Source of the DNA: Mycolicibacterium stellerae
GTDB taxonomy: Bacteria; Actinomycetota; Actinomycetes; Mycobacteriales; Mycobacteriaceae
Length of the DNA: 64,000 nt
Reading direction: 5' to 3'
Assembly (NCBI RefSeq): GCF_003719305.1
Contig: NZ_RARC01000007.1
Span: forward strand, 1-64,000
Shown here: in pieces, positions 1-10,200 of the stretch
How positions within the stretch are numbered: position 1 is the stretch's first letter
Layout: every line of letters begins with the position of its first letter
Made by a program: the position numbers and the translations under genes
Notes under the pieces: generated by a model
The model's database searches: none
Told to the model about the DNA's origin: nothing
Seen by the model: the letters and a program-made list of their open reading frames with translations, nothing else

Positions 1-7
1 GGGGGAG

Positions 8-22
8 GTGTATAAGAGACAG
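8..22 (+). other. Tn5/Nextera mosaic-end remnant
   Basis: GTGTATAAGAGACAG matches the last 15 bases of the 19-bp Tn5 mosaic end used in Nextera libraries. It abuts coding sequence of the MFS gene, whose reading frame is genomic down to about position 23. The bases before it are G-rich and look like adapter read-through. This is almost certainly a library artefact at a contig end, not biology, so the gene end next to it should not be trusted. Confidence 0.9.
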
Positions 23-1892
23 CGGACGGCTTCGGCGATGGCACATCGGCGAGGAAGTCGAGCAGGCTGCCCACGGGCTCCCGCCGATAGGGCGGCTCGA
101 CGGGCGGGGTGGGCGTCGGCTCGGGCGGGGTGGACGTCGGCTCGGGCGACTCGGCGTGCCACGTGTCCGTCCGAGGCGTCCGCACCGGCTCTTGGCGCGC
201 CACGATCGGTTCGGTGTCGTCTTCCTCGACCCCGAAGGCGACAGGCGCGACGGAAGCGACCGGAGCGACGGAAGTCACGGGCGCGGCCGGGGTGGGCGCG
301 TTGACCGGTGCGGGCTCGTCGTGCGCCACGGTGAATTCGACGTAGTGATCGTCGTCGACGTAGGGATCGTCGTGGTCGTCGCCCCAATGGTCGTCAACCA
401 GGTCGGGACGCTGCGGCATCGGGGCGGCCGGATTGGCGAAGCCGAGAAGGAACAGCGCCGCAACCACCCCGAAAAGCGCGACGAACGCGGGCAGCAGCAA
501 GGACTGCGACATCGCGGCCGCAAACGGTTCGTGCAGGTAACCGGGCAACAGGGTGGCTGCACCGTCGCCGCCGGGTCCGTCGGCGGCCATCGGCAGCTCG
601 GCGCTGATCCGCGTCGTCATGAACGCGGCCATGCCCGCACTGCCCAGCACCGAACCCACCTGCCGGGTGGCGTTGTACACACCCGAACCGGCGCCTGCCA
701 CATCCAGTGCGAGATTGCGCGTCGCAGTCGCCGCCAACGGCGACCAGATGAAAGCCATGCCGACGCCAGTCGCCGTCAGCGGCAACACGATTCGCCAGAT
801 CGGCGTGTCTGGTGTCATGTCGACCGACAACCACGTCAACGAAATCGCCAGCATCGAGAAGCCGAACCCGATGATCGGCCGGGGGTGGTACCGGTCGACG
901 ATCCTGCCGACCCACGGCGCAAGCACGCCGGACGCGATCGCCATCGGCGCCGTCAGCAGCGCCGCGCGCGTCGGCGAGAGGCCGCACACCGCCTGCGCGT
1001 AGAACATCACCGGCACGATCATCGCGGTGACGACGAAGCCGATGGTCGCGACGCCGAGGGTGGACAGGCCGAAGTCGCGGTCACCGAACATGCGCAGTGG
1101 CACCAGCGGTTCGTTGCGGTTGGCCTGTTGCCAGAACACGAACGCGGCCATGAAGCCGACACCGCAGGCAAGCGTGCCCCAGACCCACGGCGCCCAATCG
1201 TGGCTCTGCCCTTCCTGCAGGGCGAAGACGACCATGAACATTCCGATGCCGGACAGCAGCACGCCGATCGGGTCGAAACCGTGCTTCTCGGTCGCGAGTT
1301 CTGGAACAAACCAGAACGCCAGGCCCAACCCGACGATTCCGATCGGCACATTGACGAAGAAGATCCACTGCCAGCCAAGCCCGTCAACCAGAACACCGCC
1401 CGCCAACGGCCCCACCAACGTGGCGACCCCGGCGGTGGCGCCCCACACGCTCATCGCCACGCCGCGTCGCTCGGCAGCGAAGATCCGGGTGATCGTGGAC
1501 AGGGTCTGCGGGGTCAGCAGCGCAGCCCCGATGCCCTGCACCACCCTGGCCGCGATGAGCATGCCGATGGTCCCAGACAGGCCACACCACAACGATGCGG
1601 CCGTGAACACGGTCAGCCCGATCAAGTAGAGGTTCTTGGGCCCGTATCGGTCGCCGAGTCGGCCCGCCAGAAGCAGAGGTACCGCGAAGCCGAGCAGGTA
1701 GGCGCTGGTCACCCAGATCACAGCGTCGTAGCCGGCGCCCAGCTTGACCATGATCGACGGGTTGGCGACCGCGACGATCGTCGCGTCGACGAGGATCATG
1801 AAGAAGCCGACCATCATCGCCCAGAGCGCGCGCCACGGGTCAGCGGCCGGCGCGGTCGCACCCGCGAACCTGCCTCGCAGCGCCGTGGTCAT
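23..1892 (-). CDS. MFS drug transporter, DHA2 family (3' end cut)
   Basis: Probable proton-driven multidrug exporter of the 14-TM DHA2 (EmrB/QacA) family in the cytoplasmic membrane; likely homologue of M. tuberculosis Rv1250. The ATG at 1892 follows GAGGTGGGG at a proper distance. Motif D1 ([13 protein letters not shown], residues ~35-47), motif A ([11 protein letters not shown], ~77-87) and motif C ([11 protein letters not shown], ~161-171) are visible. After the last membrane segment (about residue 510) there is a cytoplasmic tail rich in Asp/His and then Pro/Glu/Thr. The frame is open to base 23, where adapter sequence begins, so the C-terminus is missing. It stands apart from the next pump downstream, which has its own promoter. 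Substrate unknown. Confidence 0.85.
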
Positions 1893-2195
1893 ATCCCCAC
1901 CTCGTCTCGGCTCCTACCGATGGTGTCGACTTCTGCCGCCCAACGCCAGCGCATCAGGCCCATTCATGTGGACTTTACGAAGCCTGGCAGCCGGGGCGAT
2001 TCGCCCGCCCGACGCGGCGAGCAAATCCCATCAGCGTCCGCCAATCACTGGCTGACGCGACGCTGACGTGCTTCAAGATCCCTGATTCGATTAGGACGTC
2101 CTCGGACGCAGCTATGCGGCCGCGCACCCGATCAGCGATTCACTCCGCCTGAAGGGATTTGCCACGACGGTACGGGCCGATCGCGACCCCGACAA
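1893..2195. other. intergenic stretch without a gene
   Basis: About 300 bases lie between the start of the DHA2 pump and the end of the Bcr/CflA pump, both on the minus strand. Apart from the ribosome binding site of the DHA2 gene next to 1892, I see no convincing gene, terminator hairpin or operator. Open frames crossing it are antisense shadows. It must contain the DHA2 promoter, but I could not pick clear -35/-10 boxes. Confidence 0.5.
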
Positions 2196-3449
2196 CTACG
2201 CCGGATCGGCGAGCGCGCCCCCGACAACGGTGTCGTCGGCGTCGTCGGTTGTCGAAACGCCGACCGCGAGAAGCGCCAGCAGCGCGACCAGCGTGCTCAC
2301 CGCCATCACCACCGACAGCGCCAACTCGTCGTTTCCGAGCACGCCGACCAGCGGAGCCACCGCGGCACCCAGGCCGAACTGCGCAGCGCCCAGCAGCGCC
2401 GCCGCGGTTCCCGCAGCGTCTGGGTGCCGCGACAGCGCGACGGCAGGCGCGTTGGGAATGACGAGGCCCATCGCGGCGAGAATCGCCCACACCGGCACCA
2501 CAAAGCCGGCAAGCCCGCCGACATGCGCCGCGGAAAGCCCGACGAAGACGCCGCCGGCCAGCAGTGCGGCGGCCAGTGCCCACAGCGTGATCGTCTGCGG
2601 CGAGAACCGCCTCAGCAGCACGACGTTGAACTGCGTCGCACCGATCAACGCGACCGCGCCTGCGCCGAACACCAATGCGAAGGCCTGCTGGTCGAGTCCG
2701 TAGATGCCCTGCAGGACGAACGACGCCCCCGCGATGTAGGCGAACAGGCCGGACATCCCCAACGCGGCGACAAGCACGAGGATGACGAACCGCTTATCGC
2801 GTAGTAGTTCCACATAGGTTGCGGCGATGCCGCGCACGCGCAACGGTCTGCGGTGCGACGGTGGCAGCGTCTCGGGCAGCGCCAGCGCGGCCACTAAAAG
2901 CAGCACACCGGCCAACACCACCAGCGCGGCGAAGACCCAGTGCCAAGACCCGTGCAGCAGCACGGCCGCTCCAAGCGACGGCGCGACGACCGGCGCCACT
3001 CCGAGCACCAGCATCAGCCGAGAAAGCACGGTAGCGGCGGCGTTATCGGCGAACAGGTCACCGACGACGGCGATCGCCACCACCATGGCCGCGGCCGCCC
3101 CGGCGCCCTGCAGGACACGGGCCAGGCCAAGCACGGCCAGGCTCGGCGCGAGCACGCAGAGGAGCGACGCCGCGATGTGCAGCACGATGCCTGCCATCAG
3201 CGGGCGCCTGCGGCCGAGCGAGTCGGACAGCGGGCCGACGATCAACTGGCCAAGCGCCAATCCGGCCAGCGTGCCCGTCAGGGTGAGCTGCACAACCGAT
3301 GAGGACACCGAAAGGTCGTCGGCGATCTTCGGCAGAGCGGGCAGATACATGTCGATGGTCAACGGGCCCAGCGCGACCATGACACCGAGCACCACGATCA
3401 TCCGGGTGCGGCTGGGTGTCTTGACGTCCACAGCGAGGGATGTTGCCAT
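2196..3449 (-). CDS. Bcr/CflA-type MFS drug transporter
   Basis: Predicted 12-TM drug:H+ antiporter of the Bcr/CflA (DHA1) subfamily. The family signature PLTIDMYLPALPKIADDL is at residues ~29-46 and motif A (GPLSDSLGRRRP) at ~72-83. The 417-residue length is normal. I use the ATG at 3449. A GTG at 3464 is in frame but lies inside a palindrome that closely matches the operator of the RaaS-like regulator 29 kb away. The inferred transcript start falls only about 6 nt before the ATG, so the mRNA would be nearly leaderless. I recall no counterpart between Rv1249c and Rv1250 in M. tuberculosis, so it may be an insertion in the conserved order. The substrate cannot be read from sequence. Confidence 0.85.
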   Translation of the reverse strand: MATSLAVDVKTPSRTRMIVVLGVMVALGPLTIDMYLPALPKIADDLSVSSSVVQLTLTGTLAGLALGQLIVGPLSDSLGRRRPLMAGIVLHIAASLLCVLAPSLAVLGLARVLQGAGAAAAMVVAIAVVGDLFADNAAATVLSRLMLVLGVAPVVAPSLGAAVLLHGSWHWVFAALVVLAGVLLLVAALALPETLPPSHRRPLRVRGIAATYVELLRDKRFVILVLVAALGMSGLFAYIAGASFVLQGIYGLDQQAFALVFGAGAVALIGATQFNVVLLRRFSPQTITLWALAAALLAGGVFVGLSAAHVGGLAGFVVPVWAILAAMGLVIPNAPAVALSRHPDAAGTAAALLGAAQFGLGAAVAPLVGVLGNDELALSVVMAVSTLVALLALLAVGVSTTDDADDTVVGGALADPA

Positions 3450-3455
3450 GCAAAT

Positions 3456-3471
3456 GGTTAGCACGCTAAAT
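3456..3471 (-). promoter_or_regulatory. RaaS-like operator and -10 box of Bcr/CflA gene
   Basis: Read on the minus strand this is ATTTAGCGTGCTAACC, with a 5-bp inverted repeat TTAGC/GCTAA at 3458-3469. It matches GTTTAGCGTACTAAAC in front of the RaaS-like TetR gene (32410-32425) at 13 of 16 positions. TAGCGT fits a mycobacterial TANNNT -10 element at the same place in both sites. Inference: the same repressor may control both pumps. Confidence 0.6.
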
Positions 3472-3619
3472 CAATATTTTCTTCCCGAGGCGGCCGCGGT
3501 GACCGGTATCACCGCGTTGACCGCGCACCTCGGGCGCGCGGCGGGCACCACCAGCCTCAGTCGTTCGTTGACCAACCGTTAACCTGAAGAAACGCCCACG
3601 CCCATCCCAGGAGGCCGCC

Positions 3620-4372
3620 ATGAGCGCTCGGTCCAAGGACAAGAGCCAGCTCCCGGCTACCAGGACCAACACCGACGAGCATCCCGGGGCCGCCGCGCGT
3701 GCCTTGTCGGAGATCATCGAACGCGGCGCCAGGGTGCAGGGCCCAGCGGTCAAGGCTTACGTCGAGCGCATGCGGGACGGCAACCGGGACGCGACACCCG
3801 CCGAGATCGTCACCAAGCTGGAGAAGCACTACTTGGCCGCGGTGATGGCCAGCGGCGCAGCCGTCGGTTCCGCGGCGGCCTTCCCCGGCATCGGCACGCT
3901 CGTCGCGCTTTCGGCGGTGGCGGGTGAGACGGTGGTATTCCTCGAAGCGACGGCCGTGTTCGTGCTTGCCGTGGCCGAGGTGCACGGCATACCGGCCGAG
4001 CACCGCGAACGCAGGCGCGCGCTGGTGTTGGCAGTGCTGGTCGGCGAGGACAGCAAGAATGCCATCGCCGACCTCCTCGGCCCCGGCCGGACCAGCGGCG
4101 CGTGGCTCAGCGACGGCGCGGCAACACTGCCGCTGCCTGCGGTATCGCAGCTGAATTCGCGGCTGCTGCGGTTCTTCGTCAAGAGATACGCCCTCAAGCG
4201 GGGAGCGATCGCCTTCGGCAAGATGTTGCCGGTGGGCATCGGCGCGGTCGTCGGCGGCGTCGGCAACCGTTTGATGGGCAAGCGCATCATCTCCAACGCC
4301 CGCATGGCTTTCGGGTCCCCTCCTCCGCGCTGGCCGCAGAAGATCCACGTGCTGCCGTCACCGCAGCGCTGA
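3620..4372 (+). CDS. Rv1249c-like membrane-associated protein
   Basis: 250-residue protein of unknown function, placed directly upstream of kgd as Rv1249c is in M. tuberculosis. The start is supported by AGGAGG eight bases upstream. The first 60 residues are polar and charged. Hydrophobic, glycine/alanine-rich segments follow at ~72-90 and ~94-118, with another near 215-232, so it is probably membrane-associated. The basic C-terminus (RFFVKRYALKRG) may face the cytoplasm. No catalytic motif was recognised. The 164-bp gap to kgd leaves room for a separate kgd promoter. Function unknown. Confidence 0.75.
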   Translation: MSARSKDKSQLPATRTNTDEHPGAAARALSEIIERGARVQGPAVKAYVERMRDGNRDATPAEIVTKLEKHYLAAVMASGAAVGSAAAFPGIGTLVALSAVAGETVVFLEATAVFVLAVAEVHGIPAEHRERRRALVLAVLVGEDSKNAIADLLGPGRTSGAWLSDGAATLPLPAVSQLNSRLLRFFVKRYALKRGAIAFGKMLPVGIGAVVGGVGNRLMGKRIISNARMAFGSPPPRWPQKIHVLPSPQR

Positions 4373-4536
4373 GAACGGCTCGGCGATTAGCGCTCTTGTT
4401 GCGTCCGCGCATTCGCGAAAGCGCTAGCCTTTAGGCGGCGTAGATGCGGGGTAACCGCAGGCTGGAAGGAACACAGAGGGGCAGGTGTCCGTTCGGGCAC
4501 TTGCCGAAGGCGAAGGAATCGAGGCGAGTAGCTGCC

Positions 4537-7500
4537 GTGAGCAGTTCAACTTCACCATTCGGACAGAACGAGTGGTTGGTCGAGGAGATGTACCGCAAGT
4601 TCCGCGAGGACCCCTCCTCGGTTGATCCGAGTTGGCATGAGTTCCTCGTCGACTACGCACCCGAATCAACGTCAGGCACGACGAGCGACACCGGCGACGG
4701 ACGAACATCGGCACCTTCCGCGCCGCGCGAACCGGGGCCCGCGCCGAAGGCTGCCACCGCCAACGGCGCCCCCGCCAAGTCCGAACCCGCCAAGTCCGAA
4801 CCCGCCAAGGCTGAGCCCGCCCCCGCCAAGTCCGAACCCGGCAAGGCTGAGTCCGCCCCGGCGAAGGCCGAGTCCGCGCCTGCCAAGAAGCCGGCACCGC
4901 CTGCCGTGACGCAGCCGCCGGCCGCCAAAACCGATGTGACACCAGCCAAATCCAAGCCCGCGGAAGCGAAGTCGGCCACGCCGGCCGCCGAAGGCGACGA
5001 GGCGCAGGTGCTGCGCGGCGCGGCCGCCGCTGTCGTCAAGAACATGTCGGCGTCGCTGGACGTGCCGACTGCGACGAGCGTGCGCGCCATTCCGGCCAAG
5101 CTGATGATCGACAACCGCATCGTCATCAACAACCACCTCAAGCGGACCCGCGGCGGCAAGATCTCCTTCACCCACTTGATCGGCTACGCGCTCGTGGCTG
5201 CCGTCAAGAAGTTCCCGAACATGAACCGCCACTTCAGCGAGGTGGACGGGAAGCCGAACGCGATCACCCCCGCGCACACCAACCTGGGGTTGGCGATCGA
5301 CCTGCAGGGCAAGGAGGGCACCCGCCAGCTGGTGGTGGCCGCCATCAAGGGCACCGAGGCGATGCGCTTCGGTCAGTTCATCGCCGCCTACGAAGACATC
5401 GTGCGGCGCGCCCGCGACGGCAAGCTGACCGCCGAGGACTTCTCCGGCGTGACGATCTCGCTGACCAACCCCGGCACCATCGGCACCGTGCACTCGGTGC
5501 CCCGTCTGATGCGCGGCCAGGGCGCCATCATCGGCGTTGGCGCGATGGAGTACCCCGCCGAGTTCCAGGGCGCCAGCCAGGAACGGATCTCCGAACTCGG
5601 CATCGGCAAGCTGATCACGCTGACCTCCACCTACGACCACCGCATCATCCAGGGCGCGGAGTCCGGCGATTTCCTGCGCACGGTGCACGAGCTGCTGCTC
5701 TCCGACGATTTCTTCGACGAGATCTTCGTCGAGCTCGGCATCCCGTATGAGCCCGTGCGGTGGCGCACCGACAATCCCGATTCGATCGTCGACAAGAACG
5801 CACGCGTCATCGAGCTGATCGCGGCCTACCGCAACCGCGGACACCTGATGGCCGACATCGACCCGCTGCGGTTGGACAAGAGCCGGTTCCGCAACCACCC
5901 CGACCTCGACGTCACCACCCACGGGATGACGCTGTGGGACCTGGACCGGGTGTTCAAGGTCAACGGCTTCTCCGGCGCGGAGCACAAGAAGCTGCGCGAT
6001 GTCCTTGGCCTGCTTCGCGACTCGTACTGCCGCCACGTCGGCGTCGAATACACCCACATCCTCGAGCCCGACCAGCAGAAGTGGCTCGAGGAGCGCATCG
6101 AGGTCAAGCACGAGAAGCCCACCGTTGCGCAGCAGAAGTACATCTTGAGCAAACTGAACGCCGCAGAAGCGTTCGAGACTTTCCTGCAGACCAAATACGT
6201 TGGGCAGAAGCGGTTCTCGCTCGAGGGCGCGGAAACCGTCATCCCGATGATGGATGCGGTGATCGACCAGGCCGCCGAGCACGGGCTCGACGAGGTGGTC
6301 ATCGGCATGCCCCACCGTGGCCGGCTCAACGTGCTTGCAAACATCGTCGGCAAGCCCTACTCGCAGATCTTCAGCGAGTTCGAGGGCAACCTCAACCCGT
6401 CGCAGGCGCACGGCTCCGGTGACGTGAAGTACCACCTCGGCGCCAACGGCACCTACCTACAGATGTTCGGCGACAACGACATTGCGGTGTCGCTGGTTGC
6501 CAACCCGTCACACCTCGAGGCGGTCGACCCGGTGCTCGAGGGCATCGTGCGGGCCAAGCAGGACCTACTGGACAAGGGCGACGGGCCCGACGGTTTCACG
6601 GTCGTGCCGCTGATGCTGCACGGCGATGCGGCCTTCGCAGGACAGGGTGTCGTCGCCGAGACACTGAACCTCGCGTTGCTGCGCGGGTACCGCACCGGCG
6701 GCACGATCCACATCATCGTCAACAACCAAATCGGTTTCACCACTTCACCTTCCGACGCCAAGTCGTCGGAGTACTGCACCGACGTCGCGAAGATGATCGG
6801 TGCACCGATCTTCCACGTCAACGGTGACGATCCCGAAGCGGCGGTGTGGGTGGCACGGTTGGCGATGGACTTCCGGCAGAAGTTCAAGAAAGACGTCGTC
6901 ATCGATATGCTGTGCTATCGCCGCCGCGGACACAACGAGGGTGACGACCCGTCGGTGACACAGCCGGCGATGTACGACGCCATCGACACCAAACGCGGTG
7001 TCCGAAAGACCTACACCGAATCGCTGATCGGCCGCGGCGACATCTCGATGAAAGAAGCCGAGGACGCCCTGCGCGACTACCAGGGCCAGTTGGAGCAGGT
7101 GTTCAACGAAGTCCGCGAGCTCGAGAAGCACGAGATCGAGCCGAGCGAGTCGGTGGAGAGCGACCAGATGCTCCCCGCAGGCATGAACACCGCCGTCGAC
7201 AAGTCACTGCTGGCCCAGATCGGCGACGCCCACCTCGCGGTGCCCGACGGCTTCACCGTGCACTCGCGGGTCAAACCGGTGCTGGAGAAGCGCCGGGAGA
7301 TGGCCTACGAAGGCAAGGTCGACTGGGCCTTCGGTGAACTGCTCGCGCTGGGCACACTGATCGCCGAGGGCAAGCTGATCCGACTGTCCGGCCAGGACAC
7401 CAGGCGGGGCACGTTCACCCAGCGGCACTCGGTGGTCATCGACCGCAAGACCGGCGCCGAGTTCACCCCACTGCAGCTGCTGGCGGTCAACGCCGACGGC

Positions 7501-8379
7501 CAACCGACCGGCGGCAAGCTGATGGTCTACGACTCGGCGCTGTCCGAGTACGCAGCGGTGGGCTTCGAATACGGTTATTCGGTCGGCAACCCCGACGCGG
7601 TCGTGTTGTGGGAGGCGCAGTTCGGCGACTTCGTCAACGGCGCGCAGTCGATCATCGACGAGTTCATCTCCTCCGGCGAGGCCAAGTGGGGTCAGCTGTC
7701 CGACGTCGTGCTGCTGCTGCCGCACGGTCACGAGGGCCAGGGTCCCGACCACACCTCGGGCCGCATCGAGCGATTCCTTCTGCTGTTCGCCGAGGGCTCG
7801 ATGACGATCGCGATGCCGTCGACTCCTGCGAACTACTTCCACCTGCTGCGCAGGCACGCGCTGGACGGCATTCACCGCCCGCTGATCGTCTTCACGCCGA
7901 AGTCGATGCTGCGTAACAAGGCCGCCGTCAGCGACATCCGCGATTTCACCGAGCAGAAATTCCGCTCGGTCATGGAGGAGCCGACCTATACCGACGGCGA
8001 CGGCGACCGCGACAAGGTCAAGCGAATTCTGTTGACCAGCGGCAAGCTCTACTACGAGCTGGTGGCCCGCAAGGCCAAGGACAACCGCCACGACGTGGCG
8101 ATCGTGCGCATCGAGCAGCTCGCGCCGCTGCCCAAGCGGCGGCTCAACGAGACACTCGACCGCTACCCCAACGCCGAGCAGTACTTCTGGGTGCAGGAGG
8201 AGCCTGCCAACCAGGGCGCGTGGCCGAGTTTCGGCCTGACGATGCCCGAGCTGCTGCCCGAGAAGTTGACGGGGCTCAAGCGGATATCGCGGCGCGCGAT
8301 GTCGGCGCCGTCGTCCGGCTCGTCCAAGGTGCACGCCGTCGAGCAGCAGGAGATCCTCGACGAGGCGTTCAGCCCCTAA
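4537..8379 (+). CDS. kgd: multifunctional 2-oxoglutarate enzyme Kgd (SucA)
   Basis: Thiamine-diphosphate enzyme that decarboxylates 2-oxoglutarate. In mycobacteria it acts as 2-oxoglutarate decarboxylase, as 2-hydroxy-3-oxoadipate synthase and as the E1 component of oxoglutarate dehydrogenase, and it is inhibited by GarA. I choose GTG 4537 (GAGGCGAG upstream), giving an N-terminus that reads [17 protein letters not shown] as in known Kgd. Order: N-terminal E2-like peptide, Ala/Lys/Pro/Glu linker (~75-115), acyltransferase domain with DHRIIQG (His368), then E1 with the ThDP motif from G696-D697 to N729-N730. At 1280 residues it is longer than the ~1230 I recall for M. tuberculosis Kgd, because of the expanded linker. 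Confidence 0.97.
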   Translation: MSSSTSPFGQNEWLVEEMYRKFREDPSSVDPSWHEFLVDYAPESTSGTTSDTGDGRTSAPSAPREPGPAPKAATANGAPAKSEPAKSEPAKAEPAPAKSEPGKAESAPAKAESAPAKKPAPPAVTQPPAAKTDVTPAKSKPAEAKSATPAAEGDEAQVLRGAAAAVVKNMSASLDVPTATSVRAIPAKLMIDNRIVINNHLKRTRGGKISFTHLIGYALVAAVKKFPNMNRHFSEVDGKPNAITPAHTNLGLAIDLQGKEGTRQLVVAAIKGTEAMRFGQFIAAYEDIVRRARDGKLTAEDFSGVTISLTNPGTIGTVHSVPRLMRGQGAIIGVGAMEYPAEFQGASQERISELGIGKLITLTSTYDHRIIQGAESGDFLRTVHELLLSDDFFDEIFVELGIPYEPVRWRTDNPDSIVDKNARVIELIAAYRNRGHLMADIDPLRLDKSRFRNHPDLDVTTHGMTLWDLDRVFKVNGFSGAEHKKLRDVLGLLRDSYCRHVGVEYTHILEPDQQKWLEERIEVKHEKPTVAQQKYILSKLNAAEAFETFLQTKYVGQKRFSLEGAETVIPMMDAVIDQAAEHGLDEVVIGMPHRGRLNVLANIVGKPYSQIFSEFEGNLNPSQAHGSGDVKYHLGANGTYLQMFGDNDIAVSLVANPSHLEAVDPVLEGIVRAKQDLLDKGDGPDGFTVVPLMLHGDAAFAGQGVVAETLNLALLRGYRTGGTIHIIVNNQIGFTTSPSDAKSSEYCTDVAKMIGAPIFHVNGDDPEAAVWVARLAMDFRQKFKKDVVIDMLCYRRRGHNEGDDPSVTQPAMYDAIDTKRGVRKTYTESLIGRGDISMKEAEDALRDYQGQLEQVFNEVRELEKHEIEPSESVESDQMLPAGMNTAVDKSLLAQIGDAHLAVPDGFTVHSRVKPVLEKRREMAYEGKVDWAFGELLALGTLIAEGKLIRLSGQDTRRGTFTQRHSVVIDRKTGAEFTPLQLLAVNADGQPTGGKLMVYDSALSEYAAVGFEYGYSVGNPDAVVLWEAQFGDFVNGAQSIIDEFISSGEAKWGQLSDVVLLLPHGHEGQGPDHTSGRIERFLLLFAEGSMTIAMPSTPANYFHLLRRHALDGIHRPLIVFTPKSMLRNKAAVSDIRDFTEQKFRSVMEEPTYTDGDGDRDKVKRILLTSGKLYYELVARKAKDNRHDVAIVRIEQLAPLPKRRLNETLDRYPNAEQYFWVQEEPANQGAWPSFGLTMPELLPEKLTGLKRISRRAMSAPSSGSSKVHAVEQQEILDEAFSP
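4764..4890 (+). repeat. tandem repeats coding the Kgd linker
   Basis: Imperfect 15-bp units of the type CCCGCCAAGTCCGAA repeat here and encode [10 protein letters not shown] and similar pentapeptides in the flexible linker between the N-terminal segment and the acyltransferase domain of Kgd. Two adjacent units are nearly identical, which suggests recent slippage or unequal exchange. The copy number is likely to vary between strains. Confidence 0.8.
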
Positions 8380-8390
8380 CCCCTTCCCCG

Positions 8391-8466
8391 CGAGCGTGCG
8401 TGTCTGCACCCGACACGCCGCGAAATGGCGGCATTCTGCGCACGCTCGTGGCCGACGAGAGGCCGG
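8391..8466. repeat. dispersed intergenic palindrome, family B copy 1
   Basis: Arms CGAGCGTGCG (8391-8400) and CGCACGCTCG (8439-8448) form an inverted repeat just after the kgd stop. Its reverse complement aligns over about 60 bases with 10201-10262, sharing CTCGTCGGCC, CGCGGCGTGTCG and GTGCA blocks. It may end kgd transcription before the SDR pair. There is no T-run, as is common for mycobacterial terminators. Confidence 0.65.
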
Positions 8467-8531
8467 ATTAGCCGCTACCGGCGGTACCGATTAACCTCTT
8501 CCCGAGTTAGTTCACACCTGGGGGTGCGTGC

Positions 8532-9368
8532 ATGAAGGGTTTCACCGACAAGGTCGCCGTCGTGACAGGCGCCGGGTCCGGCATCGGCCGGGCGCTGGCG
8601 ATCGAGCTCGCGCGCTCCGGTGCAAAGCTGGCGATCAGCGACGTCGACACCGAAGGCCTCGCGGCGACCGAGGAGCGGCTGACGACCCTCGGGGCGCCGG
8701 TGAAGGCCGACCGACTCGACGTCACCGAGCGCGAGGCGTTCGAGCGGTACGCGGACGCGGTCAAGGACCACTACGGCACCGTCAACCAGGTCTACAACAA
8801 CGCGGGCATCTCCTTCATGGGCAGCATCGAGGCCAGCGGATTCAAGGACATCGAACGGGTGATGGACGTCGACTACTGGGGCGTGGTCAACGGCACCAAG
8901 ATCTTCCTGCCGCACCTGATCGCCTCCGGCGACGGCCACGTCATCAACGTCTCCAGCGTTTTCGGGCTGCTCGCCGTGCCAGGGCAGGGCGCCTACAACG
9001 CGGCCAAGTTCGCCGTGCGCGGCTTCACAGAAGCCCTCCGCCAGGAGATGCTCGTGGCAGGCCATCCGGTGAAGGTGACATGCGTGCATCCCGGCGGCAT
9101 CAAGACCGCGATCGCCAGGAACGCCGCCGCCGTCGAGGGCGTGGATCAGGAAGAGCTGGCGAATTTCTTCGACAAGAAGCTGGCGAGTACCTCGGCGCGG
9201 AAGGCCGCCCTCGTCATCCTCGACGGCGTGCGCAAGAACAAGGCGCGGGTGCTCGTCGGCTATGACGCGAAGGCTCTCGACCTTCTCGCCCGCGTAACCG
9301 GTTCGGGATATCAGCGGGTGGTTGCGGCGGTCACGTCGCGCCAAGGACCCACCAGCAAAATGGCGTAG
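8532..9368 (+). CDS. short-chain dehydrogenase/reductase, copy 1
   Basis: Classical SDR, NAD(P)-dependent oxidoreductase of unknown substrate, probably the Rv1245c homologue. The cofactor motif TGAGSGIG is at residues 12-19, NNAG at 89-92, the catalytic serine at 141-142 and YNAAK at 155-159 (Tyr155, Lys159). The 278-residue length is typical with a short C-terminal extension. Only two bases separate it from a second, closely similar SDR, so the two form a tandem duplication and probably one transcript. Rv1245c is single in M. tuberculosis as far as I recall. Cytosolic. Confidence 0.9.
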   Translation: MKGFTDKVAVVTGAGSGIGRALAIELARSGAKLAISDVDTEGLAATEERLTTLGAPVKADRLDVTEREAFERYADAVKDHYGTVNQVYNNAGISFMGSIEASGFKDIERVMDVDYWGVVNGTKIFLPHLIASGDGHVINVSSVFGLLAVPGQGAYNAAKFAVRGFTEALRQEMLVAGHPVKVTCVHPGGIKTAIARNAAAVEGVDQEELANFFDKKLASTSARKAALVILDGVRKNKARVLVGYDAKALDLLARVTGSGYQRVVAAVTSRQGPTSKMA

Positions 9369-9370
9369 GC

Positions 9371-10198
9371 ATGGCCGACTTCGCGCAGAAGGTCGCCGCG
9401 GTCACGGGTGCCGGTTCGGGCATCGGGCAGGCGTTGGCGATCGAGCTGGCGCGCCGCGGTGCAAAGCTCGCGATCAGCGACATCGATATCGAGGGGTTGG
9501 CGCGCACCGAGAAGTCGATTCGGAGCATGGGCGCGCCGGTGAAGACCGACCGCCTCGATGTCACCGAGCGCGAGGCGGTCGTCGCATACGCCGATGCCGT
9601 TCAGGCACACTTCGGTGTCGTCAACCAGATCTACAACATCGCGGGCATCGCCTTCATGGGTGATATCGAGGTGACCGAATTCAAAGACCTCGAGCGCGTG
9701 ATGGACATCGATTTCTGGGGTGTCGTCAACGGCACCAAGGCTTTCCTTCCGCATCTCATCGCCTCGGGCGACGGTCACGTCGTCAACATGTCCAGCATGT
9801 ACGGTCTGTTCGCCGTCCAGGGCCAGGCCGCCTACAACTCCGCGAAGTTCGCGGTGCGAGGGTTCACCGAAGCGCTCCGCCAGGAGATGCTCGTCGCAGG
9901 CCACCCGGTCAAGGTGACGTGCATCCATCCCGGCTACATCAAGACACCGCTGATTCAAAATGCCACTGCCGCAGCTGGTTTGAACATCACTGCGTTAGAC
10001 CAGATCTTCCAGAAGGTGGCGGTCACCGGCCCCCAGCGGGCCGCCACGATCATCCTGAACGCGGTCGCCAAGAACAAGGCACGGGTCCTGCCGGGCGCCG
10101 ACGCCAAACTGTCCGACTTCGTCGTAAGAGCAACGGGGTCGGGATACATGCGAGTGTTCGTTCCGCTGTACCGACGACTGCTTCCGCCCAGCCGGTAG
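9371..10198 (+). CDS. short-chain dehydrogenase/reductase, copy 2
   Basis: 275-residue SDR strongly similar along its whole length to the gene just upstream. It has TGAGSGIG at residues 12-19, Ser141-142, Tyr155 and Lys159. The NNAG element is NIAG here (89-92), a change that affects the Asn stabilising the central sheet in classical SDRs, so activity or specificity may have drifted from copy 1. ATG 9371 lies two bases after the copy 1 stop, which implies coupled translation. The C-terminus differs most (copy 2 ends in YRRLLPPSR). Substrate unknown. Confidence 0.9.
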   Translation: MADFAQKVAAVTGAGSGIGQALAIELARRGAKLAISDIDIEGLARTEKSIRSMGAPVKTDRLDVTEREAVVAYADAVQAHFGVVNQIYNIAGIAFMGDIEVTEFKDLERVMDIDFWGVVNGTKAFLPHLIASGDGHVVNMSSMYGLFAVQGQAAYNSAKFAVRGFTEALRQEMLVAGHPVKVTCIHPGYIKTPLIQNATAAAGLNITALDQIFQKVAVTGPQRAATIILNAVAKNKARVLPGADAKLSDFVVRATGSGYMRVFVPLYRRLLPPSR

Positions 10199-10200
10199 CG

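Noticed and set aside
156..2066. Long plus-strand open frame opposite the DHA2 pump
   Set aside because: Composition is Arg/Asp/His-rich noise, and the minus-strand frame carries clear MFS motifs over the same bases.
4672..6435. 587-codon minus-strand open frame opposite kgd
   Set aside because: Antisense shadow of a high-GC gene; no domain, no ribosome binding site, and kgd is certain.
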